A DNA stretch of 64,000 nucleotides from Mesoterricola sediminis (lineage in GTDB: Bacteria; Acidobacteriota; Holophagae; Holophagales; Holophagaceae). The notes beneath the pieces were generated by a model, which had not been told where the DNA came from, made no database searches, and was given only the letters and a program-made list of their open reading frames with translations. The stretch spans positions 2,959,001 to 3,023,000 of the forward strand of contig NZ_AP027081.1 in assembly GCF_030295425.1 (NCBI RefSeq). Reading direction: 5' to 3'. Positions 33,805 through 43,599 of this stretch are shown here, in pieces. The position numbers and the translations under genes were made by a program. The first letter of the stretch is position 1, and the number at the start of each line of letters is the position of its first letter.

Positions 33805-36800
33805 GGCGGCCTCCCCCCGCGCTCGCGGGCACCAGGGTCTCCACGGGCAGGGCCGCGAGCTCCGCCTCCCAGGCCAGGAGGTCCTTCCAGGCGGGCCGGA
33901 CCGACCACACCCCCTCCCCGGGCAGGCCCCGCAGGAAGACGAAGAGGAAGCCCCCGAACCCCGCCTCCCAGGCCTCGGGCCCGTCCAGGCCCAGGAAGGC
34001 CCGGGCCGTCAGGGTGTAGGCCTTGAGCTGCAGCAGGTAGAGCTCCCGCACCTTGGCGTCCAGGGCCTCCGGCCCGTAGGCCGCGAGGCGGTTGGTCTTC
34101 CAGTCGGCGAGGTAGGCCCGCCCCTCCCATTCGAAGAGGACGTCCATGGAGCCCGTGAGCAGGTCCCCGCCCCGGGGATAGGGCGCGAGGAAGTCCAGTT
34201 CCCGCAGGACGCGGGGCGCCTCCGCGAGGACGGCGGCGCCGCCCCCCGGCAGGGGCAGCTCCCCGGCCAGGGCCGCGTGGGCCCAGGCGGCGACGGCCTC
34301 CCGGTCCTCCCGGGCGAAGGGCTCCAGCAGGGCCTTCAGGGCCGGCTCGTCCCGCCAGGCCTCGGGCCCCCGGCCCCGGAGCAGGTCCAGGGGCGCAGCC
34401 TCCAGGAGGGCGTGCACCTGGGTGCCCAGGCGCGCGCCGCCGGCCGGGCCTTCCCCGGCCACGTAGGCGGCCTCGGTGCGCTCCGCGGCGTCCTCCGGGG
34501 GGCGCAGGCCCCGCAGGCCGTGCTCCAGGGAGGTGTAGGAGAAGGACCAGAGGGGTCGGCCCCGCCTGGCCAGGGCGGCGAAGTCGGGCAGCGTGGGCCG
34601 CGGCCCCGGCGCGGGCTCCCAGGTCGCGAGGCGCTCCCGGGCCGGGGGCGGCGGCGGCTCGGGGGCCGGGGCCGCGGCGGCGCGGAACCGGCCGGTGTCC
34701 CCGCCCTCCCCCAGCAGGTCCCGCAGCCGCCGGTTCACGCAGCCGTAGGGGCCCTTCGGATCGCCGTCCTGGCCGATGGAGGCGGCGGCGGTGACCTTGC
34801 CCGGCGGGGGCAGGAACCGGGGCAGGATGAGCTGCGCCTTGGCGCGGGTGAGGGCGACGTAGAGGAGGCGCTCCCATTCCTCGGCGGCCTCGGAGCGCAC
34901 CGCCTCCTGGATCGCCTCCGGGGCGAGGCCCAGCTTGCCCACCCAGGCCCGGCGCGCCTGGCCGGCGTCGTGGTAGCGGTGGATCAGGGCCTTCGAGCCG
35001 CCGGGGCTGATGCCGCCGTAAACCGCCACCACGGGCGCCTCCAGCCCCTTGGACTTGTGCATGGTGAGGATCTGGACGGCCCCGGAGGCGCGCTCCAGGC
35101 GCTGGACGTCCCCGTCCTCCACCGCGGGCCGGTCGATGCCGTCGATCCAGCGCTGGAGGGCCGTGGCCAGGTCCAGCAGGGTCGCGTGGCGGCGCAGGGC
35201 CTCGGCCAGGAGCAGCTCCAGCAGGTGGTGGACGTTGGTGAGGGCGCGTTCCCCCTCCTCCAGGAACAGGAGGCGGCGGGTGACGCCGCTCTCGGAGACG
35301 ACTCGCCCGAACAGCTCGCCGTACCGCCGCGCCCGGGCCAGGTCCTGCCAGGCGTAGAGACGCCGGAGGATGGGGTGGGATTCGGGCAGCTCCCGGCAGG
35401 CCTCGGCCTCCGCAAGCGTGAGCCCGAAGAACGGCCCCAGCAGCGCCTTGGCCCGGGGCCCCTCGGCGTGGGGCGCCTCCACGGCCAGCAGCAGGTCCCG
35501 CACGGCGGCGGCCTCCGGCGTGCCGAACAGCCCCTCCTGCTTGAAGAAGGCGAAGGGGACCCCCGCGGCCCGCAGGGCGGCGGCGGCCTCCTGGCCCTCG
35601 GAGGCGGTGCGGGTGAGCACCATGATGTCCTCCGGCCGCAGGGGCGCGGCCTTCTCGCCGGTCCCGAAGCGGGGCCGCGGCTCCTTCAGGAGGTCCTTGA
35701 CGGCCTGGGCCAGCGCCGGCGCAAGGGCGGACCGGGCCGCCTCCGCCGCCCCCGCCCGCACCTCCAGGACGCGCACCGCGGGCAGGCCCGCCCCGCCGTC
35801 CCCGGTGAAGGCCAGGCCCGGCTTGCCGCAGGCCACGCGCCCGTCCCCGAGCCGCCCGTTGCTGCCGGTGAAGAAGGCCGTGCCCCCGGGCCGGAAGATG
35901 GCGCAGTAGGCCTCGATCACCTCCGGCGTGGAGCGGAAGTTGGTGTCCAGGACCAGGGGATCCCGGCCCGTGCGGGCCCGCACCTCGTCCACGGCGCGGA
36001 GGTAGGTGGGCAGGTCGCCGCTGCGGAACCCGTAGATGGCCTGCTTGGGATCGCCCACCAGGATGAGCCGGTGGTCCGGGGAATCGAGGAAGAGGGTCCG
36101 GAAGATGTCCCACTGGCGGTGGTCCGTGTCCTGGAACTCGTCGATGAGGGCCACCTGGTACCGCTCCCGGAGGCGCGCGACCGTGGGCGCCCCCGCCGGC
36201 GAAGTGACGGCCTCGTGCACCAGGGCGATCATGTCGCCGAAGTCGAACCAGCCCTTGTCCCGCTTGAGGGCGGCGAGCTCCTCGGCGAGGACCGGCAGGT
36301 ACTTAGCGGCCACCACGGCCTTGAAATCGAAGGCCAGCGGCTCCAGGGCCTCCGCCAGGGCCCCGAGCCCGGCCTCCCGCAGCGGCAGGCCCCGGACGTA
36401 GACGGCCTTCTCCGCGGCGAACTCGGCCCAGAGGCAGGCGGGGCTCTCCCGCACCCGCTCCGCGTCCAGGGCGGCCTCCAGGGCCAGGAGACGGTCCCGC
36501 AGGGCATTGATGCTGGCGGCCTTCAGGCCCGCCTCCCGGAGGGCCTCCAGCAGGGGGCCGCCGGTCCGTTTCTTCCCGGTGTCGGCCTGGTACGCGGCGA
36601 TGTCCGCCAGGAGCTCCCGCACCGTATCCCGGGGGATGGCCGCGACGGCGGCCGCCGGGTCCTCCAGGGCGCCCAGGTCCAGGGCCTCCCGCTCCTCCAG
36701 GGCCTTGCGCAGGAAGTCGCCCAGTTCCCCGGCGTCCCCGAAGGCGTCCAGGGCCGCTTCGAGGAAGCGCGGGTCCGCGGTGGCGAACCGGGTGCGGAGG

Positions 36801-37252
36801 AGGCCCTTGAAGGCCGCGTCGAAGGCGGCCTCGGCGGAGACCTGCTCCTGGGTGAAGAGCCGCCCGCCCTCGAAGGCCCCGTCCTGGAGGGCCTGCTGGC
36901 AGAAGCCGTGGATGGTGGAGACGGAGGCCCGGTCGAAGGCGTGGACCGCCGCGGCGAGCGCTTCCCGCTCGGCGGGGCCCAGGGTCCAGAAGGATCCCTC
37001 CGGGCCGGGATCGTCCGTCTCCAGGCGGGCCAGTTCCTGGAGCTTGGCCCGGAGCCGGTGCTTCAGCTCGAGGGTGGCCTTGACGGTGAAGGTGACGACC
37101 AGGATGCGCTCCAGGGGGATCCCCTTCAGGACCAGGTCCACCACCAGGTGCTCGATGGTGAAGGTCTTGCCGGTGCCGGCGCTGGCCTCGATGACGCAGT
37201 GGCTGTCCCCCAGGCCCTGGAGGACCGCGGGGCGCGGATGGCGGAGGTTCAT
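33797..37252 (-). CDS. recB: Exodeoxyribonuclease V beta subunit (RecB)
   Basis: 1151 residues; ATG overlaps the recC stop (ATGA). It is a UvrD-like 3'-5' helicase with a C-terminal nuclease. Motifs: Walker A IEASAGTGKTFTIEHL near residue 20, VTFTVKATLELKHRLR, motif II ALIDEFQDTDHRQWDIF, LILVGDPKQAIYGFRSGDL, ILTMHKSKGLEAPVV and LYVALTRAKAQLILP. The nuclease domain at the C-terminus has SMDVLFEWEGRAYLADWKTN and YLLQLKAY, the complete D-DxK-Y set, so both DNA unwinding and cutting should work. It is somewhat shorter than E. coli RecB (1180). Confidence 0.95.
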   Translation of the reverse strand: MNLRHPRPAVLQGLGDSHCVIEASAGTGKTFTIEHLVVDLVLKGIPLERILVVTFTVKATLELKHRLRAKLQELARLETDDPGPEGSFWTLGPAEREALAAAVHAFDRASVSTIHGFCQQALQDGAFEGGRLFTQEQVSAEAAFDAAFKGLLRTRFATADPRFLEAALDAFGDAGELGDFLRKALEEREALDLGALEDPAAAVAAIPRDTVRELLADIAAYQADTGKKRTGGPLLEALREAGLKAASINALRDRLLALEAALDAERVRESPACLWAEFAAEKAVYVRGLPLREAGLGALAEALEPLAFDFKAVVAAKYLPVLAEELAALKRDKGWFDFGDMIALVHEAVTSPAGAPTVARLRERYQVALIDEFQDTDHRQWDIFRTLFLDSPDHRLILVGDPKQAIYGFRSGDLPTYLRAVDEVRARTGRDPLVLDTNFRSTPEVIEAYCAIFRPGGTAFFTGSNGRLGDGRVACGKPGLAFTGDGGAGLPAVRVLEVRAGAAEAARSALAPALAQAVKDLLKEPRPRFGTGEKAAPLRPEDIMVLTRTASEGQEAAAALRAAGVPFAFFKQEGLFGTPEAAAVRDLLLAVEAPHAEGPRAKALLGPFFGLTLAEAEACRELPESHPILRRLYAWQDLARARRYGELFGRVVSESGVTRRLLFLEEGERALTNVHHLLELLLAEALRRHATLLDLATALQRWIDGIDRPAVEDGDVQRLERASGAVQILTMHKSKGLEAPVVAVYGGISPGGSKALIHRYHDAGQARRAWVGKLGLAPEAIQEAVRSEAAEEWERLLYVALTRAKAQLILPRFLPPPGKVTAAASIGQDGDPKGPYGCVNRRLRDLLGEGGDTGRFRAAAAPAPEPPPPPARERLATWEPAPGPRPTLPDFAALARRGRPLWSFSYTSLEHGLRGLRPPEDAAERTEAAYVAGEGPAGGARLGTQVHALLEAAPLDLLRGRGPEAWRDEPALKALLEPFAREDREAVAAWAHAALAGELPLPGGGAAVLAEAPRVLRELDFLAPYPRGGDLLTGSMDVLFEWEGRAYLADWKTNRLAAYGPEALDAKVRELYLLQLKAYTLTARAFLGLDGPEAWEAGFGGFLFVFLRGLPGEGVWSVRPAWKDLLAWEAELAALPVETLVPASAGGGRHG

Positions 37253-40200
37253 GGGCCCCCCCAGGGGACGAGGGCCGCGGTCTGGGCCAGGTAGTCCCCG
37301 AGCCGGGCCGTCACGAGGGCGAGGGGGTCGGCGGGGGGATCGTAGCGCCACGGGGCGGGCACCGGGCCGCGCAGGGTGGAGATGGCGCCGCCCTGCGCCT
37401 CATCCTTGTCCAGACGCTGCAGCACGTAGGCGCGGATGGAGGCCGGAGTCAGGTCCTCCCGCTTCAGGCCGTCCAGGACGGCCTCGATGGGGAGCAGCAC
37501 GGCGTGGTCCCCCGTCAGCAGGTCCTGGACCCACGACCGGAGGCGTTCACGGGCCGCCTCGGGGTCGAGGGGGGCCAGGGGGAAATGGACGATGCCGCCG
37601 CCGTCGCCCCGCAGGAAGAGGGCGCGGTGGGGGGACGCCGTCCCCTGGGCGCAGGTGCGCAGGACATGGTCCAGGTAGGCCCGGAGGGCCTTGCGGCGCG
37701 CGGACTCCAGGGCGGGCGCGCCCCCGGACTCGAAGGCCAGGGAGCCGCCCAGGGCCTGGGGCTGCAGGTCGCCGACCACCTCCACCTCGACCCGCCCCCC
37801 GTCCAGCTCGACGGGAACGCGCACGGGAGGGAATTCCCGGTCCACCGCCCCGCCCAGGCCGGCCCCCACCCGCCAGCGCTCGGGGACCTCCCCGGCCAGG
37901 AGGGCGATCCAGGCCCGGATCTGGGCGAGGTCGGCGTCGCGCTCGCGCGCGCCGAAGAGGCCGAAGGGGGCCTCGGCCCGGGCCTGGAGGCGGCGCACCG
38001 CCCGATCGTACGGGGCCTCCGGGTCCGAACCCGCCCGGGCGGCCTCCAGGGCCACCTCCCGCAGCAGCCCGTAGCGGTCCAGGAACCCCGTGGCGAACGG
38101 CTCGTCCTCCACCGCGGCCCGGTCCTCGACCCCGCCCTGCCCCAGGCCCAGGCGCACCCGGGCGGCGCCGCTGAGGGGGCACTCCAGCCAGGCCCGCAGG
38201 TCGGAGAGGGTGAGGCGCCGGGGCGGCCTGGGGGCGGAAGCGCCCCGGCCGGGGTGGGCCAGCCACGTATCGAGCCGGGCCTGGAGCGCCGCGGGCGCCC
38301 CCAGGTCCCCCAGGGCGGCGGGCATGGCCACGGGTCCGGCCTGGCGCAGGTCCCGGCCCAGGGCCAGGGCGAAGGCCTCGTGCTCCGCCACTTCGGCGTA
38401 GCAGGCGAGGCCGCCCGGACCACCGAGCAGCCCTGGGAAGTAGGCGGGATCGTAGCGGCGGAGGGGGTGGGTCACCGTGAGGCGGTCCCGGGCCCCGGGC
38501 GCCACGTAGCGGCCCGCCAGCTCCCGGAATTCCTTGAAGAGGCTCGAGGGCTCCAGGTCCTCGCCGCTCAGCTCGTCCTTGGCCACGTAGCTGCACACCA
38601 GGTGCTCCCGGGCGCAGAGGAGGGTCTCCAGGAAGAGGTACTTGTCCTTCTCGGTCTGGCTCACGTCCCCGCGCCGCCGGCCCTTGGCGCGCAGGTCCAG
38701 GGGGCGGCGCACGTCCCGCCCCGGGAAGACCCCCTCCCCCAGGCCCATGAGGAACACGGCCCGGCAGGGGATGGCCCGCATGGGCGCGTAGCTGGAGACC
38801 ACGACCCCCCGGAGCAGGACGGAGGGGTGCTCGGCCTTGAGCCGCCCGAGGGCCTCGCCCGCGAGGTGCCGCGCGGCCTCGAAGCCCAGCCCGGGCAGGT
38901 CCAGGCCTTCGGGGGCCAGCTCCCCAAGGCGGCGCAGGAAGGTCCGCACCCGTTCCACGGCCTTCAGGACGAGCTCGTCGTCCCCCTGGAGCCAGCCGGC
39001 GAGGTACGCGTCGAGGCGCTCCAGCCAGGTCCCCAGCGGGGCCCGCAGGTCCCGCAGCGCCCGGGCCTCGGCCACCAGGCCCCGGGCCTGGGCGAGGAAG
39101 GCGCCCGCCTCGGGCAGGTCCGCGCCGGAGAAGACGGCGTAGGCGTCCCCGTCCGCCTCCAGCTCGGCGCCTTCGGCCATGAAGGCCCCCAGGGCCATGC
39201 GCCGGAGGCCCTGGTCCCAGTTGAGGGCGTCGGTGTCCAGGTAGGTGTCCCGCCAGTCCTCGCGGTCCACGCCGCGGACGATGCCCAGGGCCTCGCACCA
39301 GCGGGCCCAGGCGCCCGGCGTGGCCTCCCCGGCCCGCAGGGCGGGGTGGGAGAGGACGCGGAGCACGGCGGCGCGGGTGAAGCCCGAGCCCGGCAGGTCC
39401 AGGAGGAGTTCGGCGGCCTCGACGGTTCGGGCCAGGACGCTGCTGGCGCCGTCGCCGCGGGTCCAGGGGATGCGGCGGGTCTCCAGGAAGGCGGCCTGCA
39501 GGTGGGCCAGGTAGGCCTCCTCCTGGGCGGGCGGCACGAGCACGGCGATGTCGGAGAAACCCAGGGGCCGCTCCGGAGGGGCCGATTCCATCAGGCGCCA
39601 GATGGCCGTGGCCACCGCTTCGGCCTCGCGCCGGGGGCTGGGGCAGGCCAGGAAGGCCACGCTGCCGTCCGCGGGCCCATCGGGATCCGGGGCCGGCTCC
39701 TCGAAGCGGAGGATGTCCCCCTGGATCCGGGCCAGCACCGTGGCCGAGCCGGGGTCCTCGAAGCGGGGATCGAAGTCGCAGTCGCTGACGTCGTTGAGCA
39801 GGCGGATGTTCTCGCGCCCGGGACGGCCCCACCGGCGCAGGGCCTCGGGCCCCTCGGAGGCCAGGGCGTACACGTCGTCGTCCTCGCCCTCGGGCTCCCC
39901 TTCGAGGCGGCCCCGGCGGGCCTCGCCCCGGCGGGGGCGCGAGGCCCGCCACAGGCCCTCGCCCGCGGAGGTCATGTCCTCCCAGAACTCGCCGCAGGGG
40001 TTGAGGGCGTAGAGGTGGAGCTCGGTCAGCGCCCCCAGGCGCGTGTAGGCCTCGTGGTAGACCTGGGCCACGTGGGTCAGCCCGAAGAGGTGCAGCGAGG
40101 GCGGCAGGGTCCCGGACCCGAAGGCCTCGTGGCGCAGCGCCTCCGCCAGCGTCAGGTGGGGCGGCCCCGTGCGGTCCAGGCGGTCCAGGGCCTCGCGCCA

Positions 40201-40698
40201 CAGCAGGCGCTGCCACGTCTCCGCCTCCGCGTCGGGCCCCGCGGCGCGGTCCTCCCGCCAGGCCGGGATCCAGTCCGGGCGGCTGCGCGCGTATTCCTGC
40301 ATGAGGTGGGCCAGCTCCCCCGAGAGCTGCAGGGCCTTCAGCCCCGCCCCGTCCCCCTCCAGGTACCGGCGGGCCCGCGCCAGGCGCGGATCGGCCATGA
40401 AGGCGGCGTCGTGGAGGGCGGAGAGGAGTCCCCCCTGGAGGCGCTCCGCGGTGAGGAGCTGGAAGGCCCCCTCGGGCATGAGGCCCCGCCAGGCCCCCTC
40501 CAGGAAGGTGAAGCGCAGGTTCGCGGCGACCCCCAGCCGCCGGGCCAGCTGGATGCGGATGTACTCCTTGAGGTGGGGGTTGGGCGCCACGATGTGCACC
40601 GGCGCCCAGGGGGAGTCCGCGCGCCGCGCCTCGGCCACGGCCTCCGCCAGGCGGTCCAGGAGCGCCTCGGTGCGGTTGGCGTACGTGAGGAGGATCAT
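37249..40698 (-). CDS. recC: Exodeoxyribonuclease V gamma subunit (RecC)
   Basis: 1149 residues from ATG. The N-terminus ILLTYANRTEALLDRLAEAV followed by VHIVAPNPHLKEYIRIQLAR is the typical RecC opening. IPCRAVFLMGLGEGVFPGRD and the RRGDVSQTEKDKYLFLETLL segment match RecC's inactive helicase-like domains. In RecBCD this subunit recognises Chi and splits the strands. No intact Walker A is visible, as expected for RecC. It is the first gene of a five-gene leftward operon. The promoter must lie in the 242-bp gap shared with the divergent phosphatase-like gene, but I could not identify clear hexamers for it. Confidence 0.93.
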   Translation of the reverse strand: MILLTYANRTEALLDRLAEAVAEARRADSPWAPVHIVAPNPHLKEYIRIQLARRLGVAANLRFTFLEGAWRGLMPEGAFQLLTAERLQGGLLSALHDAAFMADPRLARARRYLEGDGAGLKALQLSGELAHLMQEYARSRPDWIPAWREDRAAGPDAEAETWQRLLWREALDRLDRTGPPHLTLAEALRHEAFGSGTLPPSLHLFGLTHVAQVYHEAYTRLGALTELHLYALNPCGEFWEDMTSAGEGLWRASRPRRGEARRGRLEGEPEGEDDDVYALASEGPEALRRWGRPGRENIRLLNDVSDCDFDPRFEDPGSATVLARIQGDILRFEEPAPDPDGPADGSVAFLACPSPRREAEAVATAIWRLMESAPPERPLGFSDIAVLVPPAQEEAYLAHLQAAFLETRRIPWTRGDGASSVLARTVEAAELLLDLPGSGFTRAAVLRVLSHPALRAGEATPGAWARWCEALGIVRGVDREDWRDTYLDTDALNWDQGLRRMALGAFMAEGAELEADGDAYAVFSGADLPEAGAFLAQARGLVAEARALRDLRAPLGTWLERLDAYLAGWLQGDDELVLKAVERVRTFLRRLGELAPEGLDLPGLGFEAARHLAGEALGRLKAEHPSVLLRGVVVSSYAPMRAIPCRAVFLMGLGEGVFPGRDVRRPLDLRAKGRRRGDVSQTEKDKYLFLETLLCAREHLVCSYVAKDELSGEDLEPSSLFKEFRELAGRYVAPGARDRLTVTHPLRRYDPAYFPGLLGGPGGLACYAEVAEHEAFALALGRDLRQAGPVAMPAALGDLGAPAALQARLDTWLAHPGRGASAPRPPRRLTLSDLRAWLECPLSGAARVRLGLGQGGVEDRAAVEDEPFATGFLDRYGLLREVALEAARAGSDPEAPYDRAVRRLQARAEAPFGLFGARERDADLAQIRAWIALLAGEVPERWRVGAGLGGAVDREFPPVRVPVELDGGRVEVEVVGDLQPQALGGSLAFESGGAPALESARRKALRAYLDHVLRTCAQGTASPHRALFLRGDGGGIVHFPLAPLDPEAARERLRSWVQDLLTGDHAVLLPIEAVLDGLKREDLTPASIRAYVLQRLDKDEAQGGAISTLRGPVPAPWRYDPPADPLALVTARLGDYLAQTAALVPWGGP

Positions 40699-40907
40699 GG
40701 GGTTCCAGGGGCGGACATCCGTCCGGCGTGGGGATCCGGCGCGGGCCGGTGCACTTGCATAAAACAGTTGGCTTCCAGGATATCCCGAGGGGGGAGGGGC
40801 CACCCAGGGCATTTTCCATCCCCGGGCGCGTCAGCGCCTGTGCACTCCGCCCGGGTATCGGAGGCCCGGAGGCCCCGGCGGGGAAAGCCTTGTATCCTGA
40901 TGAAACC

Positions 40908-40923
40908 CGCATTGAAAAATGCG
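40908..40923 (+). other. Small GAAA-loop hairpin in the leader of the phosphatase-like gene
   Basis: CGCATT and AATGCG form a perfect 6-bp stem closed by a GAAA tetraloop, 17 bp before the ATG. It may influence translation initiation or simply be chance; no regulator is known. Confidence 0.3.
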
Positions 40924-40940
40924 CCCTCCCCGACCCGCCC

Positions 40941-41417
40941 ATGCCCCTCGTCATCACCTCCCGCCAGGAAGCCCCCGCGCACCACGCGTGGGCCGATTGC
41001 ATCGTGTCCATCGACGACCCGGGCGCGACGCTCCGGATCACGGGCCCGCACCATGGGCTGTTCCTGTTCGAGGACACGGACACGCCGGAGGCCGGGGGCC
41101 CCACCCTGGCCGTGGCCGAGGCCATCCTGGCCCACGTGGACGCCTGCGGCGCCACGGCCCGCTCCAACCTGCTGGTCCACTGCTTCTACGGCGTGAGCCG
41201 CAGCCCCGCGGCGGCCCTGGGCATCCTGGCCCATTTCGGCATGCCGGTGGCCCTGGCCTGGTCCCGGGTCCGCCGGGCCCGCCCCCAGGCGGTGCCCAAT
41301 GTCCAGCTGGCGCGGCGCTTCGACGAGGCCGTGGGCTGCCGGGGGGAGCTGGCGGACCTGGCGGAGACCATCGTCCGCCACTACCGCACCGGGCGGCCCT
41401 GGCCCACGGACGACTGA
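40941..41417 (+). CDS. Small tyrosine/dual-specificity phosphatase-like protein
   Basis: 158 residues from an ATG. The signature LVHCFYGVSRSPAAAL contains the Cys-x5-Arg loop (HCFYGVSR) of cysteine-dependent phosphatases. A candidate general acid Asp lies earlier in LFEDTDTPE. The compact size is close to a minimal dual-specificity or PTP-like fold, and there is no signal peptide, so it is cytoplasmic. The N-terminal portion (VITSRQEAPAHHAWADCIVSIDDPG) resembles the strand-turn that opens PTP-like proteins. Proteins of this type are annotated as protein tyrosine phosphatases in many alpha- and acidobacteria, but substrate is unknown. It is divergent from recC and 70 bp upstream of the GH31 gene. 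Confidence 0.78.
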   Translation: MPLVITSRQEAPAHHAWADCIVSIDDPGATLRITGPHHGLFLFEDTDTPEAGGPTLAVAEAILAHVDACGATARSNLLVHCFYGVSRSPAAALGILAHFGMPVALAWSRVRRARPQAVPNVQLARRFDEAVGCRGELADLAETIVRHYRTGRPWPTDD

Positions 41418-41487
41418 CCCGGCCCGTCCGCGTTTCCTGGTGTAATGGCCTCCGGACCCGGGGTGCCGGCGTCCCCCGAGGTCGACC

Positions 41488-43599
41488 ATGCCCTTCCTTC
41501 GCGCCCTGTTCCTGGTCCTGGCCGTGCTGCCCCTGGCGGCCCGGCCCCGCCCCCTCCCCCTGAAGGCGGCGGGCCTGGCCGCGCCGGGGGTGGCCCTGTT
41601 CGTGCCCCAGGGACTGGATCCCGCGGCCCTCCCCCCCTCGCCCGCGCTGGTCGCCCAGCCCGCCTTCCAGGCCCCCCTGCCCCACGCCTGGCGGCTGCGT
41701 CCGGCCTTCTCCCAGGATGGCGACCGGACCACGGCCCGCTTCCGCCTGCCCGCGGACGTGGACCTCTACGGCACCGGCGAGGTCACCGGCCCCCTCCGGC
41801 GCAACGGCACCCGCATCGAGCTCTGGAACACCGACAACTACGGCTACGGCAAGGCCGGGGGCCGGCGCCTCTACCAGAGCCACCCCTGGGTCCTCGGCCT
41901 GCGGCGGGACGGCACGGCCTTCGGGCTCCTCTTCGATTCCAGCTGGAAGGCCGACCTGGACTGCCGGGACGGCGTGGCCTTCACCTGCCGGGGCCCCGCC
42001 TTCCCGGTGCTCGTCATCGAGCGCGCGTCGCCCGCGGCGGTGCTGCGGACGCTGGGGGACCTGACGGGGCGCATGGACCTGCCGCCGCGCTGGGCCCTGG
42101 GCTACCAGCAGAGCCGCTACTCCTACGCGCCCGGCGCGCGGGTCCGGGAGATCGCGGCGGCCTTCCGCGCGCGCCGCATCCCCTGCGACGTGCTCTGGCT
42201 GGACATCGACTACATGGACGGCTACCGCATCTTCACCTTCGACCCCAAGGGGTTCCCCGACCCCGCGGGCCTCAACGCCGAACTCCACGCCCAGGGCTTC
42301 CGCACCGTGTGGATGATCGACCCGGGCGTGAAGGCCGAGGCCGGCTTCGCGGTCCGGCGGAGCGGGGACGCCCTGGACGCCTGGGTGAAGGACGCCTCCG
42401 GCGCCCCCTGCGTGGGCGAGGTGTGGCCGGGCGACTGCGTCTTCCCCGACTTCACGCGCCCCGAGGTGCGGGCCTGGTGGGCGGGCCTCTACGGCCCCTT
42501 CCTCGCCCAGGGCGCGGACGGGATCTGGAACGACATGAACGAGCCCGCGGTCTTCGGGACCCCCGACGGCACCCTGCCGGAGGACAGCCGCCACGGCGGC
42601 GGCGGCGGGCTCCCCCCGGGCCCGCACCTGCGCTACCACAACCTCTACGGCACGCTCATGGCGCGGGCCACCCGGGAGGGCATGCTCGCCGCCCGCCCGG
42701 GGCTTCGCCCCTTCCTCCTCACCCGGGCCGGGTTCCTGGGCTCCCAGCGCTACGCCGCCACGTGGACCGGGGACAACACCTCCACCGAGCGGGACCTGCG
42801 CCAGGCCATCCCCATGACCCTCAACCTCGGCCTCTCGGGCCAGCCTTTCAACGGCCCCGACCTGGGCGGCTACGCCGGCGACGCCACCGGCGAGCTCTGG
42901 GCCCGCTGGTGCGCCTTCGGGGCCTTCTTCCCCTTCGCCCGGGGCCACGCCGCCAAGAATGCCAACGCCAAGGAACCCTGGGCCTTCGGGCCGGAGGTGG
43001 AGCGCACCTGCCGCATCGCCCTCCAGCGCCGCTACCGCCTCCTGCCCTACCTGTACACCTGTTTCCGGGAGGCGGCGGAAACGGGCCTCCCCGTGCTGCG
43101 GCCCCTGTTCCTGGCCGACCCCGCGGATCCGGCCCTGCGCCAGGAGGCGCGGGCCTTCCTGCTGGGCCCCGATCTGCTGGTGGTTCCCGCCTGGGCCGCC
43201 GACGCGCCGCGGCCCCGCGGCAGGTGGCTGCCCCTCTCCCTCGTGGAGGGCGACCTGGACGACCCCCTCCAGGCCCGCCTCTACCTGCGGGAGGGCGCCA
43301 TCCTGCCCCTCGGCCCCGTTGTGGAGACCACCGCCCAGGCCCCCGAGGGGGCCACCACCCTGGCCGTGGCGCCGGACGCCGCCGGCCACGCCGAAGGCCG
43401 GCTCTACCACGATGCCGGGGAGGGGTTCGCCTACCGCGCCGGGGACTACCGCCTGGTGACCTACCGGGCCAGCCGCGTGGACGGCACCCTCCAGGTGCGG
43501 GAGGCCCGGGTGGAAGGGCGCCGCCCCGCGCCCCCCCAGCCCTGGACCCTGCTGGAGCTGCGGGCCGGGGCCGACCTCAGATCCGCACCCCCACGCTGA
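41488..43599 (+). CDS. Secreted glycoside hydrolase family 31 alpha-glucosidase-like enzyme
   Basis: 703 residues with a signal peptide (MPFLRALFLVLAVLPLAA). An N-terminal beta-sandwich (about 30-190, with DLYGTGEVTGPLRRNG and WNTDNYGYG) precedes the TIM barrel. The catalytic nucleophile lies in DGIWNDMNEPAVFG (Asp about 349), and WTGDNTSTERDL contains the general acid. LWLDIDYMDGYRIFTFD and QSRYSYAPGARVREIA complete the GH31 set. A C-terminal beta-sandwich follows (YLREGAILPLGPVVE). It should hydrolyse alpha-glucosides in the periplasm or outside. Its 3' end overlaps the convergent outer-membrane-like gene by 23 bp. Confidence 0.93.
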   Translation: MPFLRALFLVLAVLPLAARPRPLPLKAAGLAAPGVALFVPQGLDPAALPPSPALVAQPAFQAPLPHAWRLRPAFSQDGDRTTARFRLPADVDLYGTGEVTGPLRRNGTRIELWNTDNYGYGKAGGRRLYQSHPWVLGLRRDGTAFGLLFDSSWKADLDCRDGVAFTCRGPAFPVLVIERASPAAVLRTLGDLTGRMDLPPRWALGYQQSRYSYAPGARVREIAAAFRARRIPCDVLWLDIDYMDGYRIFTFDPKGFPDPAGLNAELHAQGFRTVWMIDPGVKAEAGFAVRRSGDALDAWVKDASGAPCVGEVWPGDCVFPDFTRPEVRAWWAGLYGPFLAQGADGIWNDMNEPAVFGTPDGTLPEDSRHGGGGGLPPGPHLRYHNLYGTLMARATREGMLAARPGLRPFLLTRAGFLGSQRYAATWTGDNTSTERDLRQAIPMTLNLGLSGQPFNGPDLGGYAGDATGELWARWCAFGAFFPFARGHAAKNANAKEPWAFGPEVERTCRIALQRRYRLLPYLYTCFREAAETGLPVLRPLFLADPADPALRQEARAFLLGPDLLVVPAWAADAPRPRGRWLPLSLVEGDLDDPLQARLYLREGAILPLGPVVETTAQAPEGATTLAVAPDAAGHAEGRLYHDAGEGFAYRAGDYRLVTYRASRVDGTLQVREARVEGRRPAPPQPWTLLELRAGADLRSAPPR

